64,000 nt of DNA. Origin: CBDFMG01 sp965221205 [NCBI: bacterium]. Lineage in GTDB: Bacteria > SM23-31. Every line of letters begins with the position of its first letter. Within the stretch, counting starts at the first letter, position 1. Position numbers and translations under genes: made by a program. The stretch covers positions 2,480,001 to 2,544,000 of the forward strand of contig OZ244870.1 of assembly GCA_965221205.1 (NCBI GenBank), written 5' to 3'. Positions 29,060 to 38,000 of this stretch are shown piece by piece. Below the pieces are notes generated by a model. The model was given only the letters and a program-made list of their open reading frames with translations. It made no database searches and was not told where the DNA came from.

Positions 29060-29446
29060 ATGAAAAAAGTTATTAAAACTGATAATGCACCTGCTCCGAT
29101 CGGAATCTACAGTCAGGCATGTGTTGTTAATTGTAACAAGCTGGCGTTTTTGTGCGGTCAAATTCCTGTCGATCCTAAAACAAATGAATTGGTTCAAGGT
29201 GATTTTAAAGCACAAACAAAGCAGGTAATGACGAATATGCAGGCATTGCTTAAGGCTTGCGACACCGACATGGATAATCTTGTAAAGGTTACAGTGTTTC
29301 TGAAGGATTTTGATGATTTTGCGGCTTTCAATGAAGTATATAAAGACTATTTTTCCCAAGATCCTCCTCCACGCACAACGGTTGCTGCAAGTGGTTTACC
29401 AAAGAATGTAAGTCTTGAGGTTGAAGGTATTGCTCTTGTGCCTTAA
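29060..29446 (+). CDS. ridA: RidA-family enamine/imine deaminase (cytosolic)
   Basis: Hydrolyses reactive enamines and imines released by PLP enzymes such as threonine dehydratase. APAPIGIYSQACVVNCNKLA, LCGQIPVDPKTNEL and FNEVYKDYF are standard. The substrate-binding Arg is in PPPRTTVAASGLP and the catalytic Glu in LEVEGIALVP. At 128 residues it is full length, with no signal peptide. GAGGAAAG lies just upstream of the ATG. A second, exported paralogue sits at 36005. Confidence 0.93.
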   Translation: MKKVIKTDNAPAPIGIYSQACVVNCNKLAFLCGQIPVDPKTNELVQGDFKAQTKQVMTNMQALLKACDTDMDNLVKVTVFLKDFDDFAAFNEVYKDYFSQDPPPRTTVAASGLPKNVSLEVEGIALVP

Positions 29447-29483
29447 TCGTAAACAGGTGACAGGTCATCAATTTTTTGGTCTG

Positions 29484-29972
29484 ATGAGTTTTTTGTGCTT
29501 AGTAATATTAACGGTTGTGAATAACAATCATGCCGGAGCGCAACAGATGATCCCATTAAAATTGCAAGCATTGCAAACAGTAGAACAGGAGATAGATACT
29601 ACCCGCGCAAACGCGTCACCACGAAGCGCAATGATGCGGTCAATTGTATTTCCTGGATGGGGTCAATGGTACAATAGGAGAAAAATCAAAAGCATAGTGA
29701 TTTTTAGTGGTGAAATTGGACTGGCAACTGGTGTGATAGTTCAACATGTCCGGTTTAGAGACAGTACGGTACTGGCTGAGCGTGCATTTTTTCTAGATGA
29801 TAGGAATAAACTAATGTGGTGGTTAGGAGGGTTTATTGCATACAGTGCGCTTGATGCATTCGTGGACTCCTATTTACATAATTTTGATGTTGATATGGGA
29901 GTATCGAAACAGTTACATTCGAAGGATATGGGTGTACAGTTGAATTTCAAAATGCCTTTATCTATTAGATAG
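29484..29972 (+). CDS. DUF5683 family membrane protein
   Basis: After a signal-like N-terminus (SFLCLVILTVVNNNHAGAQQ) the conserved core reads RSIVFPGWGQWYNRRKIKS followed by hydrophobic segments. It then has WWLGGFIAYSALDAFVDSYL, the typical DUF5683 end motif (DAFVDxxLxxF). The protein is likely anchored in the envelope. The start at ATG 29484 puts the signal peptide at the N-terminus; an upstream TTG at 29415 would overlap ridA. Function of the family is not established. Confidence 0.75.
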   Translation: MSFLCLVILTVVNNNHAGAQQMIPLKLQALQTVEQEIDTTRANASPRSAMMRSIVFPGWGQWYNRRKIKSIVIFSGEIGLATGVIVQHVRFRDSTVLAERAFFLDDRNKLMWWLGGFIAYSALDAFVDSYLHNFDVDMGVSKQLHSKDMGVQLNFKMPLSIR

Positions 29973-29985
29973 TGAGGAAGAATAT

Positions 29986-31347
29986 ATGAGTTTAAGCAGT
30001 GACAGAGGACTTTGGAGTTCTCGTTTTGGATTCATTCTTGCTGGAGCTGGATCCGCTATTGGATTAGGAAATATTTGGAGATTTCCCTATATAGCCGGAC
30101 AGAACGGCGGTGCTGCTTTTGTTTTGATCTATTTGCTCTGTGTTTTTCTAATAGGATACCCTGTAATGATTGCGGAACTCACACTTGGCCGTAGTGCACA
30201 GCGTAATCCCGTCGGCGTTTTTAAAGTGATAAAGCAGAACAGTTCATGGAAATATGTCGGCGGACTCTCAGTTTTGACCGGCTTTATGATTTTTTCATGG
30301 TATTGTGTGGTAGCTGGGTGGATTGTTGGATATTTGTATAAAACTGCAATAGGAACGTTTAATAATCCTGTTGATACTGGTGCAATTTTCGATGAATTTG
30401 TTGCGGATCCCGTTGCTGTAATTTTCCTAACTCTCCTTTTTGTAATTTTAACCGGCTTTGTAGTGTTTAAAGGAGTAAGCAGCGGCATAGAACGGTGGTC
30501 ACGTGTTCTGATGCCAATGCTGCTGGTCCTACTCGTTCTGCTTGCAATACGCTCCATAACGCTTGAAGGAGCATTCGAGGGTTTGGTATTTTACCTAAAA
30601 CCCGATTTTTCAAAAGTAAATATCAATGTCATATTAGCAGCGATGGGGCAGGCTCTATTTTCTCTGAGTCTTGGAATGGGTATAATGGTTACTTATGGGA
30701 GTTATCTTTCGAAAAAAGACAATATTTCAACATCTGCTGCATGGATATGTTTTTTTGATGCGAGCATTGCTATGCTGTCTGGTTTTGTTATCCTGCCGGC
30801 AGTTGCAGCGATGGGACAGGAATATTCTGGGGGACCAGGCCTGGTTTTTCAAGTTCTTCCCGGTATATTTGGTGACATGCCCGGAGGACAGCTATTCGGT
30901 ATCGGACTGTTTTTGCTGATTATTATCGCAGCAATCACATCGACCATATCTCTTTTAGAAGTAAGTGTTGCCTATCTTGTTGATGAAAAAAAGATGTCAA
31001 GAAAGAAATCTGTTACTTTAGTATGTACATTAGCATTCTTCATTAGTATTCCTGCTGCTCTTGCAAGTGGTGCAAATGCGTTTTTATCCCGTCTTCCTAT
31101 AATAGATTGGGATTATTTCACATTTATAAGCACACTGTTTGGTGATATAACTATTGCCATCGGTTCACTTCTGATTGCTCTTTTTGTTGGCTGGAGTTGG
31201 AAGACTTCTCATGCGAAAAAAGAGATTGAATCGGAAAATATTCGATTCAGATTTGAAGGGATTTGGAACGTATTGATTCGATATGTCTCTCCGGTGTCGA
31301 TTCTTTTAGTATTTCTTTATACGTTTTGGGATACTTTTTTTAGTTAA
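29986..31347 (+). CDS. Sodium-dependent neurotransmitter-symporter family transporter
   Basis: A 453-residue multi-pass protein (about 11-12 segments) of the SNF/NSS family with the LeuT fold. The first helix holds AGAGSAIGLGNIWRFPYIAG, the unwound substrate/sodium site; IVTYGSYLSKKDNIS and ITSTISLLEVSVAYLVDE are further family marks. It imports an amino acid or similar amine driven by sodium. Substrate is unknown; glutamate dehydrogenase in the window fits amino-acid use but does not prove it. It is 13 bp after the DUF5683 gene with GAGGAAG ahead of its start. Confidence 0.9.
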   Translation: MSLSSDRGLWSSRFGFILAGAGSAIGLGNIWRFPYIAGQNGGAAFVLIYLLCVFLIGYPVMIAELTLGRSAQRNPVGVFKVIKQNSSWKYVGGLSVLTGFMIFSWYCVVAGWIVGYLYKTAIGTFNNPVDTGAIFDEFVADPVAVIFLTLLFVILTGFVVFKGVSSGIERWSRVLMPMLLVLLVLLAIRSITLEGAFEGLVFYLKPDFSKVNINVILAAMGQALFSLSLGMGIMVTYGSYLSKKDNISTSAAWICFFDASIAMLSGFVILPAVAAMGQEYSGGPGLVFQVLPGIFGDMPGGQLFGIGLFLLIIIAAITSTISLLEVSVAYLVDEKKMSRKKSVTLVCTLAFFISIPAALASGANAFLSRLPIIDWDYFTFISTLFGDITIAIGSLLIALFVGWSWKTSHAKKEIESENIRFRFEGIWNVLIRYVSPVSILLVFLYTFWDTFFS

Positions 31348-31363
31348 TATAACGTATATTAAC
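31343..31363. promoter_or_regulatory. Palindrome before purF (operator or weak terminator)
   Basis: GTTAATAT and ATATTAAC form an 8-bp perfect inverted repeat around AACGT, overlapping the stop of the symporter gene and 44 bp ahead of purF. It is followed by TTTCTGATTTT, so it may be a weak terminator. The symmetry and position also suit a repressor site. The two cannot be separated from sequence. Confidence 0.35.
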
Positions 31364-31406
31364 TTTCTGATTTTACTATAAATATAGAATAAATAAAGAG
31401 TGTTTA

Positions 31407-32822
31407 ATGAACATAAATTCATCAATTCGTGCTAACTGCGGAGTTGTTGGAGTCTACGGAAATCAGCAGGCTTCACAATTAGTATATTTGTGTTTATATG
31501 CCTTGCAGCATCGCGGGCAGGAGGCTTCAGGGATTGTATCCTCAAATGGTGATACACTTAAGTTCCATAAAGCGCTAGGTTTAGTTTCAGATATATTCTC
31601 GGATATGAAAGTACTTGATCACTTAGATGGCATGAGCGCAATTGGGCATAATCGTTATTCTACAACGGGGGGAAACACTGCAGTAAATGTTCAGCCGCTT
31701 GTGATGAACATAGGAGAAGTGCCAATTGCAATTTCTCATAATGGTAACCTTGTAAACGATAAATCTTTGCGCAAAGATCTCATGAAACATGGTTCGATAT
31801 TCCAAACGTCCTCCGACAGTGAAATAATCATTCATCTGATCGCAAAATCGAATAAAGATACGTTGTCTGAAAAGATTAAGGAGGCATTTTTTCAGATAAA
31901 AGGCGCATTTTCAATAGCTATGTTGTCGAAGAGCAAGCTATTTGCCATTCGGGATCCCAAAGGTTTCAGGCCGTTATGCATCGGAAAAAAGGATGCCACG
32001 TATATTATTACATCTGAATCGTGTGCACTTGATTTAATAGAGGCCGAATATGTTCGGGATGTTGAGCCAGGCGAAATGGTGACAATTGATGAAAATGGAC
32101 TGCACTCTGAAAAAATATTTTCCGAAGAAAAAAAAGCGTTTTGTATTTTCGAATATATATATTTTTCTCGCCCCGATAGTAAAGTTTTTGGAGAGAATGT
32201 GGATAAAACGCGGAGAAAATTCGGAAAAATACTTGCAACATTAAAACCTGCTGAAGGAGACATTGTTATTTCCGTACCAGACTCAAGTAATACTGCGGCA
32301 CTTGGGTTTGCTCAGGAATCGAAAATAAAATTTGAAATCGGATTAATTAGGAACCATTATATCGGCAGAACATTTATCCATCCGGTACAATCCCAACGTG
32401 ACTTCAACGTCAGGATAAAATTCAATCCCGTAGAAGGCGTTCTAAAAGACAGACGAATTATTATTGTTGAAGACTCAATTGTGCGAGGTACAACACTTAA
32501 ACAATTAGTTAAAATGGTGCGTGACGCAGGTGCAAAAGAGGTGCATGTCCGTGTAAGTTCTCCCCCAATAATATCCCCCTGTTACTACGGTATGGATTTT
32601 CCAACAAAAGATGAATTAATAGCAAACAATAAGACTATAGACCAGATTCGGAAGTATCTCAATGTCGATTCTCTTGAATATTTTCCGCTTGACGATCTTA
32701 CCCAATCAGTCACTAACAGTTTTTCTCATTATTGTCACGCATGCTTCAGCGGTCAATACCCGATACCTGTGAAGGAAGAATTATCCAAAGATAAGCACGA
32801 AAAAGAACCGCAGGAATCGTAG
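31407..32822 (+). CDS. purF: Amidophosphoribosyltransferase
   Basis: Commits PRPP to purine synthesis by making 5-phosphoribosylamine from glutamine. The nucleophile Cys11 (ANCGVVGVYG) follows a ten-residue propeptide that must be cut off. IGHNRYSTTGG, AISHNGNLVND and SDSEIIIHL belong to the glutaminase domain. The PRPP loop is IIIVEDSIVRGTTLKQLV. Four cysteines that could hold an iron-sulfur cluster (as in the Bacillus enzyme) are partly visible, at FCIFEYIYFSRPDS and in the C-terminal HYCHACFSGQYP. The length of 471 is normal. The following ferredoxin gene begins two bases after its stop. Confidence 0.95.
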   Translation: MNINSSIRANCGVVGVYGNQQASQLVYLCLYALQHRGQEASGIVSSNGDTLKFHKALGLVSDIFSDMKVLDHLDGMSAIGHNRYSTTGGNTAVNVQPLVMNIGEVPIAISHNGNLVNDKSLRKDLMKHGSIFQTSSDSEIIIHLIAKSNKDTLSEKIKEAFFQIKGAFSIAMLSKSKLFAIRDPKGFRPLCIGKKDATYIITSESCALDLIEAEYVRDVEPGEMVTIDENGLHSEKIFSEEKKAFCIFEYIYFSRPDSKVFGENVDKTRRKFGKILATLKPAEGDIVISVPDSSNTAALGFAQESKIKFEIGLIRNHYIGRTFIHPVQSQRDFNVRIKFNPVEGVLKDRRIIIVEDSIVRGTTLKQLVKMVRDAGAKEVHVRVSSPPIISPCYYGMDFPTKDELIANNKTIDQIRKYLNVDSLEYFPLDDLTQSVTNSFSHYCHACFSGQYPIPVKEELSKDKHEKEPQES

Positions 32823-32824
32823 AC

Positions 32825-33079
32825 ATGGTCCCCACCAAAAAACCTGACGGTATTGAAATAAGTCATGAAACTTGTGACATATGTAGCGCATGTATCGCTG
32901 TATGCCCTCCTAATGTGATGTATTTAACGAATAATAGGCTCTCCATCGATTTTTCCGGATGTACATACTGCTCACTTTGTATAGATATATGTCCGGTTCG
33001 GGCATTAAAAAGAAGCTATATTAAAACTCAGAATGTAGAAAAGGAAAAAGTTAAGATTCATGACGTTTCCACTCGATAA
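32825..33079 (+). CDS. Two-cluster 4Fe-4S ferredoxin
   Basis: An 84-residue ferredoxin with two CxxCxxCxxxCP sets, CDICSACIAVCP and CTYCSLCIDICP, each able to hold a 4Fe-4S cluster. Its last 20 bases overlap the start of the geranylgeranyl reductase gene, so the two are almost certainly co-translated and it is the likely electron donor for that reductase. It sits directly behind purF, which looks like operon convenience, not function. Confidence 0.9.
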   Translation: MVPTKKPDGIEISHETCDICSACIAVCPPNVMYLTNNRLSIDFSGCTYCSLCIDICPVRALKRSYIKTQNVEKEKVKIHDVSTR

Positions 33080-34250
33080 TCAAGAATATGATGTTGTTGT
33101 TGTAGGCGGTGGCCCGGCGGGTACTGTTGCTGCTCAATATGCAGCAAAAGGTGGGGCAAATATTGTGCTATTTGAGCGGGACCCTGTCATCGGAATGCCG
33201 GTGCGTTGTGGAGAAGGCATAAGCGAACGTGGATTGCGCGGCTATATGTCATTGAATGGACCGTGGGTTGCCAATAAGGTCAATCAAGTTGAAATGTTTG
33301 CTCCTGATGGCACTAAAATATCACTGACATCAAAATTGATCGGTTATATTCTTGACAGAACGATTTTTGATAAGGTTTTAGGTGAGAAAGCGGAAAAAGC
33401 GGGTGCAAAAATAGTTTTCCAAACAGATGTCATTGATTTAACAAGAGATAATGGTTCGGTTACAGGTGTCCGTATTTTATATAAGGAAACCGAATATGAT
33501 GTCAGAGCAAAAATAATTATTGCCGCAGACGGAGTTGAGTCAAAAGTGGGCAGGTGGGGTGGATTAAAAACAATGACAAAACTCAACAATATGGAGTCTG
33601 CGATTCAAGTCGCTGCGTCTGAAATAGATGTAAATCCGGATATTTGCCAGTTTTTTTTCGGTCACAAAGTGGCACCGGGCGGCTATTTGTGGGTTTTCCC
33701 GAAAGACAAAAAATCGGCTAATATTGGATTGGCAGTATCAGGTAATAATTCAAGAGAGAAACCTGCTTTTGATTACCTAAAAACATTTATGCAGAGCAAC
33801 TTTCCAAGTGCAAAGTGGGATACAGTAGTCGCCGGAGGTGTTCCCTGCAATCCACCCTTAAAAGAATTAACCACAGGCAATATTATGGTTTCAGGTGATG
33901 CTGGACATCAAGTTAATCCATTGACGGGTGCTGGTATAGCTAACGCTCTCCAATCGGGTAAACTTGCCGGAGAAACCGCTGTGGAAGCACTCAATGGGAC
34001 AGCATCTATTGATTATGCGCTGAAGTCATACACGAAAAAGTGGTTAAGAGCACGAGGGCGGTACCACAAAAGTGCAACGCGGCTCAAGAATACAGTTATG
34101 AAGTTTAGTGATGATGATTTGAATGAGTTAGCACATTTACTACAAGACATACCCAAAAATGAGTGGTCGATGTTGAAAATTTTTTTGTTTGCCGTTCGCA
34201 ATCATCCGGAGTTAATCCTTGATAGTATTAAATTGTTTAGGAAGTTCTGA
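33060..34250 (+). CDS. Geranylgeranyl reductase family FAD oxidoreductase
   Basis: A 396-residue flavoprotein of the GGR family, which saturates isoprenoid chains: archaeal lipids, phytyl groups or menaquinone side chains. VVVGGGPAGTVAAQYAAKGG binds FAD ADP. PVRCGEGISERGLRGY carries the Cys conserved in archaeal-type enzymes, GGYLWVFPKDKKSANIGLAV the PxxYxWxFP-like lipid-site motif, and GDAGHQVNPLTGAGIANAL the second FAD motif. Overlap with the ferredoxin gene indicates ferredoxin-driven reduction. In bacteria the likeliest substrate is menaquinone or a polyprenol; FCB bacteria have also been proposed to make archaeal-type ether lipids. No prenyl-glycerol synthase is seen in this window. Confidence 0.85.
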   Translation: MTFPLDNQEYDVVVVGGGPAGTVAAQYAAKGGANIVLFERDPVIGMPVRCGEGISERGLRGYMSLNGPWVANKVNQVEMFAPDGTKISLTSKLIGYILDRTIFDKVLGEKAEKAGAKIVFQTDVIDLTRDNGSVTGVRILYKETEYDVRAKIIIAADGVESKVGRWGGLKTMTKLNNMESAIQVAASEIDVNPDICQFFFGHKVAPGGYLWVFPKDKKSANIGLAVSGNNSREKPAFDYLKTFMQSNFPSAKWDTVVAGGVPCNPPLKELTTGNIMVSGDAGHQVNPLTGAGIANALQSGKLAGETAVEALNGTASIDYALKSYTKKWLRARGRYHKSATRLKNTVMKFSDDDLNELAHLLQDIPKNEWSMLKIFLFAVRNHPELILDSIKLFRKF

Positions 34251-35173
34251 TGCTCTCGGTCATTAAAAATCTTGCGAACGGCTTACAAAAAACACGTTCA
34301 AATATTACACAGTCTCTCAAGACAATATTTACCTCAGGGGACGGTGAAAATGAAGACCTGCTTGATGATGTCGAAGAAGCATTGATTCTCTGTGACATTG
34401 GTGTAGAGACAGTATCTGAAATTATTGATGAAGCCAGAGAACATATTAAAAACCACAGAGATCTGACTTTCGAAAAGCTATCAGAAATAGTAAAATACCA
34501 AATAATAAAACAAGTTGAGCCAATCATTTCATGTAACACATCAAATGATGCTGTGAAATCCCCTTTTGTGATTCTGGTTGTTGGAATAAACGGAACTGGA
34601 AAAACTACATCCGTCGGAAAATTAGCATATTATTATAAATCACAAGGGAAAAAAGTTCTTTTTGCAGCAGCGGATACTTTTAGAGCAGCTGGAGTTGAAC
34701 AGCTGGAGGTTTGGAAAGATAGGATTGGCGTTGATATTGTCAAAAACAAAGAAGGAACTGATCCGGCTGCAGTAGCATTTGACTCGGTACAAGCAGCTGT
34801 GGCCAGAGAGGTGGATGTATTGCTGATTGATACAGCTGGCCGAATTCATACCAATACCAATCTGATGCAGGAATTGGAAAAGATTAAAAGAGTCATTGGA
34901 AAAATCATTCCTAATGCACCTCATAAAGTACTCTTGGTCGTTGACGCAAATATGGGTCAAAATGCTATATCGCAGGCTAAAGTATTTACCGATTCTCTAG
35001 GTGTCAGCGGAATATTTCTCACAAAACTTGATGGAACTGCAAAGGGTGGTACCGCGGTGCCGATTATGATAAATTTAAAGATACCTATTGAGTTTGTTGG
35101 CATTGGAGAGAGTAAAGAGGATATTCGTAAATTCAATTTAGATGAATTTGCGAATGCACTTTTTGCACAATAA
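34250..35173 (+). CDS. ftsY: Signal recognition particle receptor FtsY
   Basis: The SRP-GTPase at the membrane that receives ribosome-nascent chain complexes. The N domain covers residues 1 to about 95. The P-loop GINGTGKTTSVGKL is at 113-126, followed by AAADTFRAAGVEQL, LIDTAGRIHTN, DANMGQNAISQA and TKLDGTAKGG. At 307 residues it lacks the long acidic A domain of the E. coli protein, as is usual in many phyla. The start codon overlaps the stop of the upstream reductase (TGATG). Confidence 0.95.
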   Translation: MLSVIKNLANGLQKTRSNITQSLKTIFTSGDGENEDLLDDVEEALILCDIGVETVSEIIDEAREHIKNHRDLTFEKLSEIVKYQIIKQVEPIISCNTSNDAVKSPFVILVVGINGTGKTTSVGKLAYYYKSQGKKVLFAAADTFRAAGVEQLEVWKDRIGVDIVKNKEGTDPAAVAFDSVQAAVAREVDVLLIDTAGRIHTNTNLMQELEKIKRVIGKIIPNAPHKVLLVVDANMGQNAISQAKVFTDSLGVSGIFLTKLDGTAKGGTAVPIMINLKIPIEFVGIGESKEDIRKFNLDEFANALFAQ

Positions 35174-35196
35174 GAAAGCATCGTTGGTTAATTTCT

Positions 35197-35964
35197 ATGA
35201 TAAACTTAACCGTTTTGGGTTCCGGTACATTGCAGCCGACACCTTCAAGAGGTTGCAGCGGTTATTTGTTGAAAATTGATAATTCAACAATTCTCTTAGA
35301 TTCCGGTTCCGGAACGCTGCGGCAACTGTCTCTCTGCTCAGTATTGGCAGAAGATATCGACTATATCTTTTTTTCTCACTTGCACGTAGATCACACCGCT
35401 GATTTGATTCCTCTTTTGTTCGCAAAGAGGCACGCATCTCGTCACAATAAGAAAAATATTTCGATTTACGGCCCTCGAGGATTTAAAGTATTTTTCGAAA
35501 AGCTCAGCCAATTATTTCAAACATCTATAGAGCCCATATCGTACAAAATCAATGTATTCGAGTATGAACTGAAGGAATTTGATTTTTCCAATTTTTCTGT
35601 AACTTTTATGCATGTTCAACACACTGAAAATAGCTGCGGATTCAGAATTCAAGATACGCACAACACTCTGTTTGCATATACAGGTGATACAGATTATTGT
35701 GATAATCTTATTGCATTATGTAAAGATTGTGATATCGCTGTTATTGAATGTTCGTTTCCCGATGATGCTAAAGTTTCTGGGCATATGGTTCCCTATGAAG
35801 TAGGAAAAATAGCTCAAGAAGCCGGCTGCAAGCGAGTTTTATTGACTCATATGTATCCTAATACTGATAAAAGTGAATTGATTGCCTCCTGTAAGCGTTA
35901 TTTTGACGGTGAAATTGCTGTTGCAGAAGATTTGCATACGTATACTTTTGGAAAAAACAGTTAA
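35197..35964 (+). CDS. Metallo-beta-lactamase-fold hydrolase (RNase Z-like)
   Basis: A 255-residue MBL-fold protein. FFSHLHVDHTADLIPLLF is the HxHxDH zinc motif, YTGDTDYCDNL supplies the bridging Asp, FPDDAKVSGHMVPYEVG a further His and LLTHMYPN the last zinc ligand region. The order and GSGTLQPTPSRGCSGYLL start resemble the RNase Z/phosphodiesterase side of the family more than lactamases. It lacks the exosite arm of true RNase Z, so a cyclic-nucleotide or other phosphoesterase activity is equally likely. The gene follows ftsY by 24 bp. Confidence 0.8.
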   Translation: MINLTVLGSGTLQPTPSRGCSGYLLKIDNSTILLDSGSGTLRQLSLCSVLAEDIDYIFFSHLHVDHTADLIPLLFAKRHASRHNKKNISIYGPRGFKVFFEKLSQLFQTSIEPISYKINVFEYELKEFDFSNFSVTFMHVQHTENSCGFRIQDTHNTLFAYTGDTDYCDNLIALCKDCDIAVIECSFPDDAKVSGHMVPYEVGKIAQEAGCKRVLLTHMYPNTDKSELIASCKRYFDGEIAVAEDLHTYTFGKNS

Positions 35965-36004
35965 TTACCATACATTACACATTTTATTTTATTAAGGAGG
36001 TCTG

Positions 36005-36469
36005 ATGTACAAGAGTGCAATAATTGTATTAATTTGCGTATTATGCTGTATATTAGCTTTTTGCACTGTAAGTGAGAATGTTGTTATCCTATCTGCTGAA
36101 AAAAAAGTTATTTTGTTGGGTGATACTCCTCCGGCGACTCCATACAGCCCGAGAACCGTAGTGGGCAATATGCTGTTTTGTTCGGGCATGGTAGGGAGAA
36201 AGCTTGAAACACAAACATATGGTCATGGTATTGAAGAACAAACTACCATTGCTCTTGATAATTTGAATTCTGTCATAGAAAATGCAGTATTTAGTATGGA
36301 AAACGTTGTAAAGGCTACCGTATATTTAACCGATATAGACAACTATTCCGGAATGAATGAAGTATACAGAACCTATTTCCAGGAAAATCCACCTGCGCGT
36401 GCAACCGTAGGAGTGATGGAACTTGTTGGTGAAGCATTAGTAAAAATATCTTGCATAGCAATCAAATAA
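36005..36469 (+). CDS. Exported RidA-family protein lacking the catalytic Glu
   Basis: The C-terminal 115 residues are RidA-like: PPATPYSPRTVVGNMLFCSG, MNEVYRTYFQENPPARATVG. The N-terminus is a hydrophobic export signal (YKSAIIVLICVLCCILAFC) ending near a cysteine that is not a good lipobox. The Arg of the substrate site is kept (PPAR) but the Glu found in the cytosolic paralogue (VEIEAIA-type) is replaced, reading VKISCIAIK. It therefore may not be a classical imine deaminase. AGGAGG precedes the ATG at 36005. It follows the MBL gene and precedes a small lipoprotein. Confidence 0.8.
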   Translation: MYKSAIIVLICVLCCILAFCTVSENVVILSAEKKVILLGDTPPATPYSPRTVVGNMLFCSGMVGRKLETQTYGHGIEEQTTIALDNLNSVIENAVFSMENVVKATVYLTDIDNYSGMNEVYRTYFQENPPARATVGVMELVGEALVKISCIAIK

Positions 36470-36480
36470 AAATAGTGAAT

Positions 36481-36933
36481 ATGACACATCGCATTCAGAT
36501 GATCAGATTTAAATACATTCTTTGTTGCGCAGTTTTGTTAACAATCTTGCTTCTTTTCGGCTGTAAAGGAAACTCTACGGATGATGAGCAGGAAATACTA
36601 GAAATGTATACCGAAATCATCCAGGCATTTGCCCGCGAAGATTTGCGTGGAGTCATGTTCAATATTTCTAAAGACTTTCAATCTGATGTTGAATACCTTC
36701 AGACATATGGTGAAATATTAGAGCATCGTCGGTCATTTATTTTGAACAACAGCAAAGTGTCTGTCAATTTCAGAGATATTTCAATTGTCCTGGACGGTTC
36801 TCATGCTGAAGTATCATACCGATTTCAAGCTGAAACAGATCAAGTTGAAATGAGCTGGAGTGAAATTGACATGCTACAAAAAAGCTGGAGTGGTTGGGAA
36901 ATATATTCTTGGCAAATAATTGTTGGCAGTTAA
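36481..36933 (+). CDS. Small lipoprotein, NTF2/SnoaL-like
   Basis: A protein of about 150 residues with a lipoprotein signal peptide whose lipobox is LLLFGC. The mature part, EILEMYTEIIQAFAREDLRG, followed by beta strands ending in WEIYSWQII, has the helix-then-strand look of NTF2/SnoaL-type (DUF4440-like) domains, often used as ligand pockets. ATG 36481 is chosen; ATG 36499 would start closer to the hydrophobic core and is also possible. Its 3' end overlaps the remnant radical SAM gene. Function unknown. Confidence 0.6.
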   Translation: MTHRIQMIRFKYILCCAVLLTILLLFGCKGNSTDDEQEILEMYTEIIQAFAREDLRGVMFNISKDFQSDVEYLQTYGEILEHRRSFILNNSKVSVNFRDISIVLDGSHAEVSYRFQAETDQVEMSWSEIDMLQKSWSGWEIYSWQIIVGS

Positions 36934-37860
36934 ACAGTATACTCCGATATTATTCTCATAGTAGACATTTAAAGGAAATCTTTGAATTTCCTATTAAAAA
37001 GATCTGCGTGGATGCAGGATTCACCTGTCCGAACAGAGATGGATCAAAAGGTTATGGCGGTTATATTTATTGCAATGATAAAGGTTCAGGCGCACTTTAT
37101 ATTAATAAAAAGCTCACATGGGAAGACCAGTTCAGGGTACGTGTTGAGCGGCATCTCGAAAGTGAGTCAAATACTCGTTTCATAATATATTTTCAGGCAT
37201 TTTCAAATATGTATGCACCGGTGGTTGAATATTTTGAGCAAATGTACAGGTCTGCTTTGAGCAAAGAGAAGGTTGTGGGTTTATTCATCGGAACTCGACC
37301 AGACTGTGTAAATTCTGAATCTCTTGATCTAATTCGTGGTCTATCCCGTGAAACATATATATGGCTGGAATACGGTGTGGAGACTATACACGAAAAAACA
37401 TTGCAACTCATAAACCGACAGCACACCTCTGCTGATTTATTGAACGCATATAATGAAGTAAAAAACGGAATATTAACATTTGTTTTCATATCATTAACGG
37501 TCTGCCATGGGAGTCGCATAAACAAATATTGGAAACAGCAAAAACTGTCGGACAGCTTATGCCTGAAGGAATAAAAATGCATTCGCTATATATTGAAACA
37601 GGAACCAGACTGCATAATCTCTATAAGAAAAATCCGTGGTTCTTGTTTTCTGAGAATGAATATATTGAGCTTGCAGTCGAGTGCCTCGAGCTTTCCCCGG
37701 AGTAATCAGTCCATACAGAGACTTGTTGGAGAAGCTATTCAGGAACGTCTTGTTGCTCCAGAATGGTCTAAAAACAAGCAGCGTATTCTAAATGGATTTC
37801 AATGTCATATGGAATCAAAGGATACGAAACAGGTTGCAAAATACGCTCCTGTACGGAGTG
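36894..37860 (+). pseudogene. YhcC/TIGR01212-type radical SAM protein, decayed
   Basis: The first frame reads CVDAGFTCPNRDGSKGYGGY, the cluster-binding region of this radical SAM family, then RFIIYFQAFSNMYAPVVEYF, VGLFIGTRPDCVNSESLDLI and WLEYGVETIHEKTLQLINRQ. A frameshift near 37480 moves to FHIINGLPWESHKQILETAK and MHSLYIETGTRLHNLYKK. A second near 37695 moves to QRLVGEAIQERLVAPEWSKN. In addition the middle cluster cysteine of the CPNRDG...GGC..C pattern is Tyr (codon near 37062), so even the reconstructed enzyme would lack one ligand. The 5' end lies within the lipoprotein gene and no good start codon is seen. The family's substrate is unknown (tRNA or protein modification is suspected). 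Confidence 0.8.
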
Positions 37861-38000
37861 ATACCATTGCATCAGTATTTATAACACAATTATTGGAAAA
37901 AACAATTGTTCAGGTAATGGTTTTTACTTGAAGAAGATTAAAATATCCAATATATTATAGTTACTAATTTGAAGATTAGTCATGAAACTCTGGAGGTAGA

